Origin: JBEIFW01 sp046081125
GTDB taxonomy: Bacteria > Actinomycetota > Acidimicrobiia > Acidimicrobiales > Ilumatobacteraceae
Direction: 5' to 3'
Assembly: GCA_046081125.1 (NCBI GenBank)
Contig: JBJTVH010000112.1
Span: 1-64,000 of the forward strand
Length of the DNA: 64,000 nucleotides
A program made the position numbers and the translations under genes. Below, in pieces: positions 27,237 through 35,510 of this stretch (position 1 is its first letter; each line of letters opens with the position of its first letter). Under the pieces are notes generated by a model. That model worked only from the letters and a program-made list of their open reading frames with translations, had not been told where the DNA came from and ran no database searches.

Positions 27237-28193
27237 GTGTGGCGCTCGGCACTCCGTCGGATCGTGGCCGTGGTGGCAGTGCTGCTCGGCGTCACGTTCT
27301 TGTCCCAGGTCTTCCTCGAAGTGCTCCCGGGCGACCCCGCCGTGGTGATCGCCGGGATGACGGGCAGCCGCGCCGCAGTGGAGGCGGTGCGAAAGCAACT
27401 CGAGCTCGATCGTCCGATCCACGAGCGCTACGTCCGGTGGCTCGGCCGCGCCGTGCAGGGCGATCTCGGCCGCTCGGGCCGGTACAACGGCTCGGTCCTC
27501 GACGTGCTGCTGCAACGTGGCACCAGAACCCTGCAGGTGCTCATCGGCGCGCTCGCGGTCGCGGTGATCGTGGCCGTCCCGTTCGGCATCCTGGCGGGCT
27601 ACCGCGCCGGGGGTATGTCGGACCGGCTCGTGTCGGCCGGCGCGGTCATCGCGATCGGGATCCCGCCGTTCGCGTTGGGCAACACGATGATCCTGTTCTT
27701 CGCGCTCAAACTCGGATGGCTCCCCGCGCTCGGGTACAAGTCGCCGATCGGTGAGCCGTGGGAAGGGTTCCAGCATCTCCTGTTGCCGTCGATCACCCTC
27801 GGCTTGCCCCTGGCGGGGCTTGCGGTGCGGGCGCTGCGCACCGACGTCGCCGCTACCGTCGCCCAGGGCCACGTGCTCACGGCCCGGGCGAACGGACTGT
27901 CGACCTGGCGGATTCTCACCCGCCACGTCCTGCGGCAGTCGTCGCTCACGATGCTCTCGGTCATCGGGGTGAACTTGCCCTGGGTCTTCAGCTTCCTGGT
28001 GCTCGTGGAGCGGCTGTTCAACCTGGCCGGTGCAGGTGAGCTGATCACCCAGGGCATCAGCGGCCGGGAGTTCGCGCTCGTGCAGGGCACCATCCTCGCC
28101 TTCGCCGTGCTGTACGTGGCGCTCAACCTGATCATCGATCTGCTCACCAACGTGATCGACCCACGACGGCGTCGCCCGGTGCTGGCGTCGTGA
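27237..28193 (+). CDS. Dipeptide/oligopeptide-type ABC transporter permease (DppB/OppB family)
   Basis: Inner-membrane subunit of 318 residues with six predicted helices. The N-terminal helix is followed by the DppB-typical LPGDPAVVIAGM segment and RKQLELDRPIHERYVRW; the EAA loop for ATPase contact lies near VLTARANGLSTWRILTRHVLR. Start GTG 27237 (VWRSALRR) is the only start that begins at the first membrane helix. The stop overlaps the ATG of the next gene (ATGA). It should pair with the DppC half of the downstream fusion; peptide or nickel are typical family substrates, but no receptor gene is near. Confidence 0.92.
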   Translation: MWRSALRRIVAVVAVLLGVTFLSQVFLEVLPGDPAVVIAGMTGSRAAVEAVRKQLELDRPIHERYVRWLGRAVQGDLGRSGRYNGSVLDVLLQRGTRTLQVLIGALAVAVIVAVPFGILAGYRAGGMSDRLVSAGAVIAIGIPPFALGNTMILFFALKLGWLPALGYKSPIGEPWEGFQHLLLPSITLGLPLAGLAVRALRTDVAATVAQGHVLTARANGLSTWRILTRHVLRQSSLTMLSVIGVNLPWVFSFLVLVERLFNLAGAGELITQGISGREFALVQGTILAFAVLYVALNLIIDLLTNVIDPRRRRPVLAS

Positions 28194-30022
28194 AGCGGCT
28201 CGGCCCCGGGTTCTGGATCCCGGCGGGTTGGCTCACGCTGCTCGTCGTGGCGGCGCTCACCGCACCGTGGATCGCGCCCGAGCCCGACACGTTGTTCACC
28301 ACCGACGCCAAGCAGGGGCCGTCGTGGTCCTACCCGTTCGGGACGAGCAAGATCGGTCACGACCTGTTCCAGCGGGCCGTGCACGGCACCCGCCTGGTGC
28401 TCGTCATCGCCCTCGTGGCCACGGCGATCGGCCTTGTCCTCGGTGGCGGTCTCGGTCTGCTCGCCGGTTACCGCCGACGCTCGACCGAGGTGGTGGTGCT
28501 CACGGTGATGGACGTCTGGGTGGCGCTGCCCGGCCTCATGGTCCTCATCGCCGTCGTCACCTACATCGGGCGCAGCGTGTGGGTCGTTGCGATCGCAATC
28601 GGTCTGCTGACCGTGCCGCTGTTCGCCCGCGTCACCCGGACCGTCGTGCAGGACGTCGCCGGTCAGGAGTACGTGCTGGCGGCCCGCATGATCGGGGCCA
28701 CGCATCGACGGGTGCTGCGGCGCGAGGTGATCCCGAACGCGGCGCTCGTCGTCGGTCCCTACGCGCTCATCATCATGGGCCTCGCCATCGTGCTCGAGGG
28801 CGCGCTCAGCTTCCTCGGATTCGGGCTCGAGATCCGCAAGGTGACCTGGGGCCTGCTCATGCTCGAGGGCCAGCGAGATCTCGATCGATTGCCCTACCTC
28901 ACGCTGATCCCGGCGGGGCTGTTCCTGGCGACCGTGCTGTCGCTGACCCTCGTCGGTGACCAACTCGCCGCACGAGCCATGGCCCGCCGGCCCGGACGCC
29001 GTCCGGTGCTCCCGCCAGCCGTGCTACGGGGCGAGCCCGCACCAACGGCGGCGCTCGAACTGCGCGGGGTCCAGACCTGGATCGCCACCCCGGCCGGCCC
29101 GGTCCGTGCCGTCGACGGTGTGTCGGTGTGGGTCGCCCCGGGCCGAACGCTGGCCGTGGTCGGGGAGTCGGGAAGCGGCAAGACGATGCTCGCCCGCACG
29201 ATCCTCGGGGTGCTCCCGCCGGGTGCCTCGGCCAACGGTTCGGTGCTCGTCGGCGGGCGGGAGATCCTCGGCGATCCGGCCGCGTTGCGAGCGGCGCGCG
29301 GTCACGAGGTCGCCATGGTCTTCCAGGATCCGCAATCGAGCCTCGATCCCGTGATGACCGTCGGGGCACAGATCGCCGAACTCGTCGAGGCCCATCGCGG
29401 CGCGTCACGCCGTGACGCTCGCCGCCGAGCCGTCGAACTGCTCGAAGCGATGGGCGTCGCCGAGGCCCCACGACGCGCCAAACAGTTCCCGCACGAGTTG
29501 TCCGGCGGCGTGCGCCAACGGGTCGCCATCGCGATGGCCCTTGCGGCGGAGCCCTCGGTACTGATCGCAGACGAACCCACCAGCGCCCTCGACGTGACCG
29601 TGCAGGCGCAGTTGCTCGACCTCCTCGCCGTCGAGCGTGTGGCGCGAGAACTCGCCGTCGTGTTGATCACCCACGACCTCGGCATCGTCGCAGGCCGGGC
29701 CGACGAGGTTGCGGTGATGTACGCCGGGCGGATCGTCGAACAGGGCCCGACGGCGGCGGTGTTCCGCGCCCCTCGGATGCCGTACACGGCCGCGTTGCTC
29801 GCTGCGGTTCCGCGCGTGGACACCCCGGGCCGGGTGCTGCCGGTCGGGATCCCCGGGCAGCCGCCGGATCTGGTGTCGCCGCCGCCGGGTTGTGCATTCG
29901 CGCCGCGGTGCCGGTTCGCGTCGGACCGGTGCCGGGAGGAGGCGCCGGTGCTCACCGGTGGGCCCGACGGGCACGCCTGGGCGTGCCACCACCCCCTCGG
30001 GGTGGTCTCGTCGCTCGCATGA
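28190..30022 (+). CDS. DppC permease-DppD ATPase fusion protein
   Basis: A 610-residue fusion. Residues 1 to about 270 are a DppC/OppC permease (PFGTSKIGHDLFQRAVHGTR, then LAARMIGATHRRVLRREVIPN as the ATPase-contact loop). Residues about 285-610 are a DppD-type nucleotide-binding domain with Walker A GESGSGKT, signature LSGGVRQR (Val where Met is usual), Walker B VLIADEPTSALD, switch His in ITHDLG, and a C-terminal oligopeptide-type extension with CAFAPRCRFASDRC, whose cysteines may hold a cluster or metal. Such permease-ATPase fusions are known in actinobacteria. One ATPase domain per chain implies homodimerisation or a missing DppF partner. Confidence 0.92.
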   Translation: MKRLGPGFWIPAGWLTLLVVAALTAPWIAPEPDTLFTTDAKQGPSWSYPFGTSKIGHDLFQRAVHGTRLVLVIALVATAIGLVLGGGLGLLAGYRRRSTEVVVLTVMDVWVALPGLMVLIAVVTYIGRSVWVVAIAIGLLTVPLFARVTRTVVQDVAGQEYVLAARMIGATHRRVLRREVIPNAALVVGPYALIIMGLAIVLEGALSFLGFGLEIRKVTWGLLMLEGQRDLDRLPYLTLIPAGLFLATVLSLTLVGDQLAARAMARRPGRRPVLPPAVLRGEPAPTAALELRGVQTWIATPAGPVRAVDGVSVWVAPGRTLAVVGESGSGKTMLARTILGVLPPGASANGSVLVGGREILGDPAALRAARGHEVAMVFQDPQSSLDPVMTVGAQIAELVEAHRGASRRDARRRAVELLEAMGVAEAPRRAKQFPHELSGGVRQRVAIAMALAAEPSVLIADEPTSALDVTVQAQLLDLLAVERVARELAVVLITHDLGIVAGRADEVAVMYAGRIVEQGPTAAVFRAPRMPYTAALLAAVPRVDTPGRVLPVGIPGQPPDLVSPPPGCAFAPRCRFASDRCREEAPVLTGGPDGHAWACHHPLGVVSSLA

Positions 30023-30025
30023 GCG

Positions 30026-31213
30026 TCAGGCGGTCGTCGCCCGGGTGAAGAGCGCGTCGAGTCCGGCGTCGTCGGTCGCCACGAGCCGGTCCACCCAGCC
30101 GTGGAACCGTTGACCGCCGCCTTCGTTGCGGCCGAACAGGAACTCGCTCTTGGCGCCGGTCTCGACCGCGGTCTGGATCCCGAGGCCGGTCGCATAGTCC
30201 TCGTCGCGCACCACGAACTCGAGGAAATCGGCCTGCTTCAACGCCACCTCGCGCTCGTCGTCGGTGGGCTCGTGATCGAGGAAGTAGGACTGCACGGTGA
30301 CCGACCGGCCCGGCGTGGCGCCGGGGAACAGTTGCGACACGAGCACGCCCCGGCTCCCGGTGTCGAACGTCGCGATCGACACGTGCGGGAAGATCGTCCA
30401 CACGCCGCCGTTGAGCACGGGGGTGGGCCACTGGTCCTCGGGCAGGTCCTCGAGTTCGACGAGGCGCGGGTTCGGCCCGCTCACGCGCTGGTGCGGACCC
30501 CAGGAGTAGTAGAGCGCCCGGTTGGGGATGTTGGGTCCGAAGCTGTTCCGGTGCAGGATCGGCAGGTGGTAGAGGTCGAGGTAGCCGTCGTAGGCGACCT
30601 TCCAGTTCGGGCCCTCGACCGACCGCCGGGACACGAGGTGCCAGTCCTCGAACCCGAAGCTGGCGAGCACGTCGTCGTAGCCGGACAGGAACGCATCGAT
30701 GTCGAGCGTGGACCCGGGACGCAGGATGGCGAAGACCATGCCGGCGCGTTCGGCGACAGGCAGCGGGGTGAGGCCGAGACAGGAGGCGTCGACATCGCCG
30801 AAGTCCTCCCGGGACAGGATCCCGACGAGGTCACCGTGCTGGTCGTAGGTCCACGCGTGGTAGGGGCAGGAGAAGCGGCGGGCGGTGCCGAGGCCCTCGG
30901 GGACGACGATGGCGCCGCGGTGGCTGCACATGTTCACGAACGCCCGGATGGCGCCGTCGGGCCCTCGGCTCAGCAGCACGGGTACGCCGGCGGCCTGCAT
31001 CGCCTTGTAGGCGCCGGGCTCGCGCAGCTCCGCCGAGAAGGCGAGCATCAACGGCAGGCGGCGGAAGATCCGATGCATCTCGAGCTGCCAGCGGGCCGGG
31101 TCGTGATAGTTGGTCGCCGGCACCCGGTAGACGCCGGGCTCCTGCGGGATCGTGCCGGCCTTGACGTGCTCGATGTTGTGGCGGGCCATCGCCAAAAGTT
31201 GGTCGCGGAACAT
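30026..31213 (-). CDS. Rieske non-heme iron oxygenase, alpha-subunit type
   Basis: Aromatic-ring-hydroxylating-type oxygenase of 395 residues. The N-terminal Rieske domain has CSHRG and CPYHAWTYD (Cys-x-His, Cys-x2-His) for the [2Fe-2S] cluster. The catalytic domain has YDGYLDLYHLPILHR with the mononuclear iron ligands. A GAGGGGG element precedes the ATG at 31213. It is the last gene of a five-gene operon (ThDP enzyme, GH3, PhyH, P450, this gene) and ends four bases from the convergent transporter gene. No ferredoxin or reductase gene is adjacent. Substrate unknown; an alicyclic, phenolic or terpenoid aglycone would fit the neighbours. Confidence 0.9.
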   Translation of the reverse strand: MFRDQLLAMARHNIEHVKAGTIPQEPGVYRVPATNYHDPARWQLEMHRIFRRLPLMLAFSAELREPGAYKAMQAAGVPVLLSRGPDGAIRAFVNMCSHRGAIVVPEGLGTARRFSCPYHAWTYDQHGDLVGILSREDFGDVDASCLGLTPLPVAERAGMVFAILRPGSTLDIDAFLSGYDDVLASFGFEDWHLVSRRSVEGPNWKVAYDGYLDLYHLPILHRNSFGPNIPNRALYYSWGPHQRVSGPNPRLVELEDLPEDQWPTPVLNGGVWTIFPHVSIATFDTGSRGVLVSQLFPGATPGRSVTVQSYFLDHEPTDDEREVALKQADFLEFVVRDEDYATGLGIQTAVETGAKSEFLFGRNEGGGQRFHGWVDRLVATDDAGLDALFTRATTA

Positions 31214-31259
31214 GGCCGCCCCCTCGGGTCCCGGTGCCGGTCGGACACCGTAGCGAACG

Positions 31260-32471
31260 CTATCGAGTACGGCGTGGGGCTGGCGTCCAGGCGACCGGCA
31301 TGGCGTGGACCCCGGCGATGAAGTTCGACGCCATCGGCTCGGGCGCACCGTCGCTGCGCAGATCGGGGAGCCGGGTGAGCAGCTCGCGCAACATCGCCGC
31401 GATCTCGATCCGGGCCACGTGCAACCCCAGGCAGAGGTGAGGTCCACCACCACCGAAGGCCAGGTGCGGGTTCGGGGTGCGACCGACGTCGAAGGTGTCG
31501 GGAGCCGTGAAGACGTCCTCGTCGCGGTTCGCGGAGCCGTAGTAGACGACGACGGCGTCCCCGGCCGCCAGGGGCACGCCGCGCAAGACCGTGTCCTCGG
31601 TGACGGTGCGCTTGAAGTGCACCACGGGCGAGGTGAACCGGAGCATCTCCTCGATGGCCGGGCTGAGCAATCCATCCAGGTCGTTCATCAGGCGGGCCCG
31701 CTGGTCCGGGTGGTCGAACAGCAGTTGGATGCCGGCGGCGAGCAGGTTGCGCGTGGTGTCCCCGCCGGCGTTGACGAGCAACAGGAAGAACCACTGGAAC
31801 TCGGCATCGGTGAGCCGGTCGCCGTCGACGGTGGCCTGCACGAGCGTGGATGCGATGTCGTCGGCGGGGTTTGCCCGCTTCGATTCGGCCACCGACTGCG
31901 CATAGCCGAGCATCTCGCCGATGGCCGCCATCTTCGCCTCGGGCGGTGCGACGGCGGGATCGGTGGTGTGCATGATCTCGGTGAGTTCGTAGAGCCGCTC
32001 GCCATCGGCGTGCGGGATCCCCATCAACTCGGCGATGAGCCCCGAGGGCAAGCGTCCGGCGATATCGCGCACCAGGTCGCACGAACCCTGCTCGATCACG
32101 TCGTCCACGATCTCCGCAGCCAGCTCGGCGATTCGTTCGGCCAGGAGCTGGGCGTTGCGCGGGGTGAAGCCCCGGGACACCAGCAGCTTGAACCGGTCGT
32201 GCTGGGGAGGGTCCATGTTGAGCATCATCTGGCGGCCGGCGGCAAGGCTGCCCTCGTCGGGGTCGCCGAGCATGGTGCCCTTGGCGTACGAGCTGAACAG
32301 CTTCGGCTGCCGACTGATCGTGCGGACGTCGTCGTATCTGGTGATCGCCCAGAAGGGCCAGCCGTCGTGGTCTGCGGTTCGGTGGACCGGGTCGTTGGCC
32401 CGCAACCACCGGTACTGCTCCCACGGGTGTCCGAGGCGGAACCCGGCGGTGTCGGTGAGATCGATCTGCAT
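31260..32471 (-). CDS. Cytochrome P450
   Basis: Monooxygenase of 403 residues, bacterial class needing a separate ferredoxin. I-helix motif VNAGGDTTRN, EMLRF (ExxR-type helix K region), and heme loop FGGGGPHLCLGLHVAR with the thiolate Cys are all intact. The stretch LNMDPPQHDRFKLLVSRGF resembles CYP125/CYP124/CYP142-type enzymes acting on steroids or branched lipids, which is a similarity, not proof. Start ATG 32471 has GAGGAG six bases upstream. Fourteen bases separate it from the PhyH gene, so both are co-transcribed. Confidence 0.93.
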   Translation of the reverse strand: MQIDLTDTAGFRLGHPWEQYRWLRANDPVHRTADHDGWPFWAITRYDDVRTISRQPKLFSSYAKGTMLGDPDEGSLAAGRQMMLNMDPPQHDRFKLLVSRGFTPRNAQLLAERIAELAAEIVDDVIEQGSCDLVRDIAGRLPSGLIAELMGIPHADGERLYELTEIMHTTDPAVAPPEAKMAAIGEMLGYAQSVAESKRANPADDIASTLVQATVDGDRLTDAEFQWFFLLLVNAGGDTTRNLLAAGIQLLFDHPDQRARLMNDLDGLLSPAIEEMLRFTSPVVHFKRTVTEDTVLRGVPLAAGDAVVVYYGSANRDEDVFTAPDTFDVGRTPNPHLAFGGGGPHLCLGLHVARIEIAAMLRELLTRLPDLRSDGAPEPMASNFIAGVHAMPVAWTPAPRRTR

Positions 32472-32485
32472 CGAGGGCTCCTCGT

Positions 32486-33352
32486 TCAGCGTGCCTGTTG
32501 CCAGGGCGGGACCGGTCGAAGGCGGGGGTACCAGGGGCTGCGCAGCGGATCACCCGGTTGCAGCTGCAACGACAACCCGGGGGTCAGCGGGACGGTCGGC
32601 TTCGACGGGGGCCGCGGCGCGTAGACGATGTCGTCGCCGTACATGCGGATGGTGATCGCCCGGCGGCGGCTCGTCGGACCGGTCGGCCCGCCGCCGTGGA
32701 GCACGGCCGGGTGGGCGAGGATCACGTCGCCGGGGGTGATGTCCCAGGACACGATCGGCCAGGCCGTGCGGTCGGCCTCGATGTCGGGCAGCGGCGGGTA
32801 CTCCGAGCCGAAGTAGGGCAGCGTCGGATCCTCGGCGACGCGGCGAGGGTTGAACCCGTCGTAGCGCAGGCCATGGTGCGATCCGGCCACGTACTCGAGG
32901 CACTCGGCGGCGGGGAGCGGGTCGAGGCTGATCCAGGCGGAGGCGATCTTGCTGCCCTCCATGGGCCAGTAGGGCAGGTCCTGGTGCCATGGTGTGCGTC
33001 CGCCACCGGGCCCCTTGACGAAGAACTCGTCGGAGTAGAGCCAGATGTCGGGCGAGTCGAGCAGCGTCGCCATCATGTCGGCGAGGGGCGAGTCGTACAT
33101 CAACCGCTGCAACTCGGGGCTCACCTCGGTGTTGCGGACCGTCTCGACGAACTCCTGCTCCGTGCCGTCGAAGAACAGGTGCTTGGCCTGTCCGGGATCG
33201 CGAAGCACACGGTTCAGGCCGAGTTCGATCAGCAGCAACCACTCGGGATGGAGCGCCTCGCGCAGGAGCACGACACCGTCTCGGGCGTAGGCGTCGCGTA
33301 CCTCGGGGGTGATGCGGGCGACGGCCTCGGCGGCCGACCTCGGTGGTGCCAT
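32486..33352 (-). CDS. Phytanoyl-CoA dioxygenase (PhyH)-family Fe(II)/2-oxoglutarate oxygenase
   Basis: A 288-residue 2-oxoglutarate-dependent hydroxylase. The facial triad is visible: HxD in TPWHQDLPYW and the distal His in AHPAVLHGGG, with the 2-oxoglutarate-binding Arg in RRRAITIRM. The N-terminus (EVRDAYARDGVVLLREAL) is typical of PhyH-like proteins, which hydroxylate small molecules rather than phytanoyl-CoA in most bacteria. Located between GH3 and P450 genes in one operon, spacing 28 and 14 bases. Confidence 0.9.
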   Translation of the reverse strand: MAPPRSAAEAVARITPEVRDAYARDGVVLLREALHPEWLLLIELGLNRVLRDPGQAKHLFFDGTEQEFVETVRNTEVSPELQRLMYDSPLADMMATLLDSPDIWLYSDEFFVKGPGGGRTPWHQDLPYWPMEGSKIASAWISLDPLPAAECLEYVAGSHHGLRYDGFNPRRVAEDPTLPYFGSEYPPLPDIEADRTAWPIVSWDITPGDVILAHPAVLHGGGPTGPTSRRRAITIRMYGDDIVYAPRPPSKPTVPLTPGLSLQLQPGDPLRSPWYPRLRPVPPWQQAR

Positions 33353-33380
33353 GCGGGGAGTTTCGCGCCGGTCGGCCGGG

Positions 33381-35492
33381 TCAGCGGTCGACGTACAGGA
33401 TCGGGGCGGCCGGGTCGCCGGCGTGGTGGGCGACGGCGAGCCGGTAGCGGCCTGGCTCGTGGATCCAGCTCCCTGCGTGACGGACGGCGAGTTGGTCCCA
33501 GTCGACCGGGATCCGGACCTGGACCGACCCGCCAGCCGGCACAGCGACCCGGGCGAAGCCCACGAGTCGCTCGGCCGGCCGTTCCCACGCGGATCCCGGC
33601 AGGCCCCCGTAGACCTGCACGACCGTGGTGCCGTCCCGGCGTCCGGTGTTGGTCACCGTGACCTCGATCCCGTCCGTGGCGGCTGCGGCGTGCTCGAGCA
33701 GGAACGTGTTGTAGGACAACCCGAACCCGAACGGGAACGCCGGCCGGTTCCCGTCCCGGGTCAGCTTCCAATGGCCGTGCCAGGAGTCGTAGACGACCGA
33801 ATCGGCGTCGGGCTCCCACTGCGGCAGGTGGGCCTCGTCGGTCGGGATCGAGAACGGCAGCCGGCCCGACGGGTTGGCCCGCCCGAGCAGGACGTCGGCG
33901 ACGGCGTGCCCGCCCTCCATCCCCGGGTACCACACCAGGGCGACCGCGGCGGCGGCGTCGAGCCATCCGGTCGTCAGCACGGCGCTGCCTCCCATGACCA
34001 GTACGACGGTGCGGGGGTTGACGCAGGCCACCGCGTGCACGAGCGCCACGTCGTCGGCCGACAGCCGGATCGAGCGGCGGTCTCCACCCGCACCGAAGCC
34101 GGCCTCGGGACGGCTCGTGGTCGTCGACGCGCGTGGCGCCGCAGCGATCGCGGCCCGATCGGCGTCGGTCATCGGCGGGAAGTGTTCGGCCATGAGCCCG
34201 GCCGTGCCCGAGCCGTCGATGAACTCGCCCTCGTCGCGCCACGTCGAACCGACGACGACCACGGCCACGTCCGAACCCGCCGCAACGGCCGGGTCGCGGT
34301 CGTGATGGACGAGACGATCCGTGCCGAGTGCGAGTCGCAGCCCGTCGAGGATCGTCACGGCATCGTCGACGAGCACCTCGCTCGAGCCGCGGTCGCCCAG
34401 GTTGGCGATGGCGGCCAGGCGGCCCACGACCGCGACCCGATCGACGATGGCTTCGTCGATCGGGAGCACACCATCGTTGTGCAGCAACGTGATCGCAGAC
34501 GTCGCGGCCTCCCGGGCCAGCGCCCGGTGGACCGGGCCGGCGACGGCGGTCGTGTCGACGGGTCGGCTCAGGACCTCGGCGAACCGCAACACGGTGCCCA
34601 CGATCCGACCGACGGCGTCGTCCACGGCGGCCACGGGCAGGCGGCCGTCGGCGACGGCGGCGGCGAGCTGCCCGGCACGCTGCTGGCGGAACGGCATCTC
34701 CACGTCGAGTCCGGCGAGCACCGAGCCGACGGGATCGCGCAGGCCGAAGATGAAGTCGCTGATCGTGAACCCCTCGAAGCCCCACTCGCCCCGCAGGATC
34801 CCGTCGAGCAGTTCGGCGTTCTCGCCGCAGAAGGCGCCGTTGAGCGAGTTGTACGCGCTCATCACGACGGCGACGCCACTGGTGACGATGCGCCGGAAGT
34901 GCGCCAGGTACACCTCGTGGAGCGCTCGCTCGTCGGCGGCGACGTCGACCCGGAACCGGGCGTTCTCCATGGAGTTGCACGCGAAGTGCTTCACGCAGGC
35001 CATGAGGTGTTCCTGCGCGCCGAGCGCGAGCGCACGTCCCATCTCGCCGACGTGGTGGGGCTCCTCGCCGTAGGTCTCCTGGGCGCGGCCCCAGCCGGGG
35101 TGGCGCAGCAGGTTGACGCACACCCCGCCGAACAGCGTGGCGCCCTCGGCGCGCGCCTCGATGCCGATCGCCTCACCGATCCGGCGTTCGAGGTCGACGT
35201 CCCAGGTCGCGCCCCGGGCCATCGACACCGGGAAACACGTCTTCGACCCGATGACGCACCCCCGGGGCCCGTCGGAGAAGGCGAAGCCGTCGAAGCCGAG
35301 CCGGGGAACCGCAGCGGCCGGAAAGGTCCGGGCGTGGTAGCCGCCCGCCATCATCTCGAACAGCCCGGGCCAGGCCTCGACATCTCCGTCGAGGCAGCCG
35401 AGCTTCTCCTCGAGCGTCATCGCCGAGACGACAGCGGCGGTGCGGGCCGCCGCCGCCGCAGCCGGGCTGGTCGGTTCGGTCGGTTCGGTCAT
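33381..35492 (-). CDS. Glycoside hydrolase family 3 beta-glycosidase
   Basis: A 703-residue enzyme predicted to release glucose or another sugar from a beta-glycoside. The GH3 N-domain has FSDGPRG, GRAQETYGEEP, KHFACNSMENARF and the nucleophile Asp in FTISDFIFG (Phe where SDW is common). An (alpha/beta)6 domain and a C-terminal Fn3-like domain (YNTFLLEHA...GIEVTVTNTGRRDG) complete the family architecture. No signal peptide, so it acts in the cytoplasm on an imported glycoside. GAGG lies upstream of the ATG. The gene is 18 bases downstream of the ThDP enzyme in the same operon. Confidence 0.93.
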   Translation of the reverse strand: MTEPTEPTSPAAAAAARTAAVVSAMTLEEKLGCLDGDVEAWPGLFEMMAGGYHARTFPAAAVPRLGFDGFAFSDGPRGCVIGSKTCFPVSMARGATWDVDLERRIGEAIGIEARAEGATLFGGVCVNLLRHPGWGRAQETYGEEPHHVGEMGRALALGAQEHLMACVKHFACNSMENARFRVDVAADERALHEVYLAHFRRIVTSGVAVVMSAYNSLNGAFCGENAELLDGILRGEWGFEGFTISDFIFGLRDPVGSVLAGLDVEMPFRQQRAGQLAAAVADGRLPVAAVDDAVGRIVGTVLRFAEVLSRPVDTTAVAGPVHRALAREAATSAITLLHNDGVLPIDEAIVDRVAVVGRLAAIANLGDRGSSEVLVDDAVTILDGLRLALGTDRLVHHDRDPAVAAGSDVAVVVVGSTWRDEGEFIDGSGTAGLMAEHFPPMTDADRAAIAAAPRASTTTSRPEAGFGAGGDRRSIRLSADDVALVHAVACVNPRTVVLVMGGSAVLTTGWLDAAAAVALVWYPGMEGGHAVADVLLGRANPSGRLPFSIPTDEAHLPQWEPDADSVVYDSWHGHWKLTRDGNRPAFPFGFGLSYNTFLLEHAAAATDGIEVTVTNTGRRDGTTVVQVYGGLPGSAWERPAERLVGFARVAVPAGGSVQVRIPVDWDQLAVRHAGSWIHEPGRYRLAVAHHAGDPAAPILYVDR

Positions 35493-35510
35493 GGGAAGGC
35501 CTCGCTCGTC

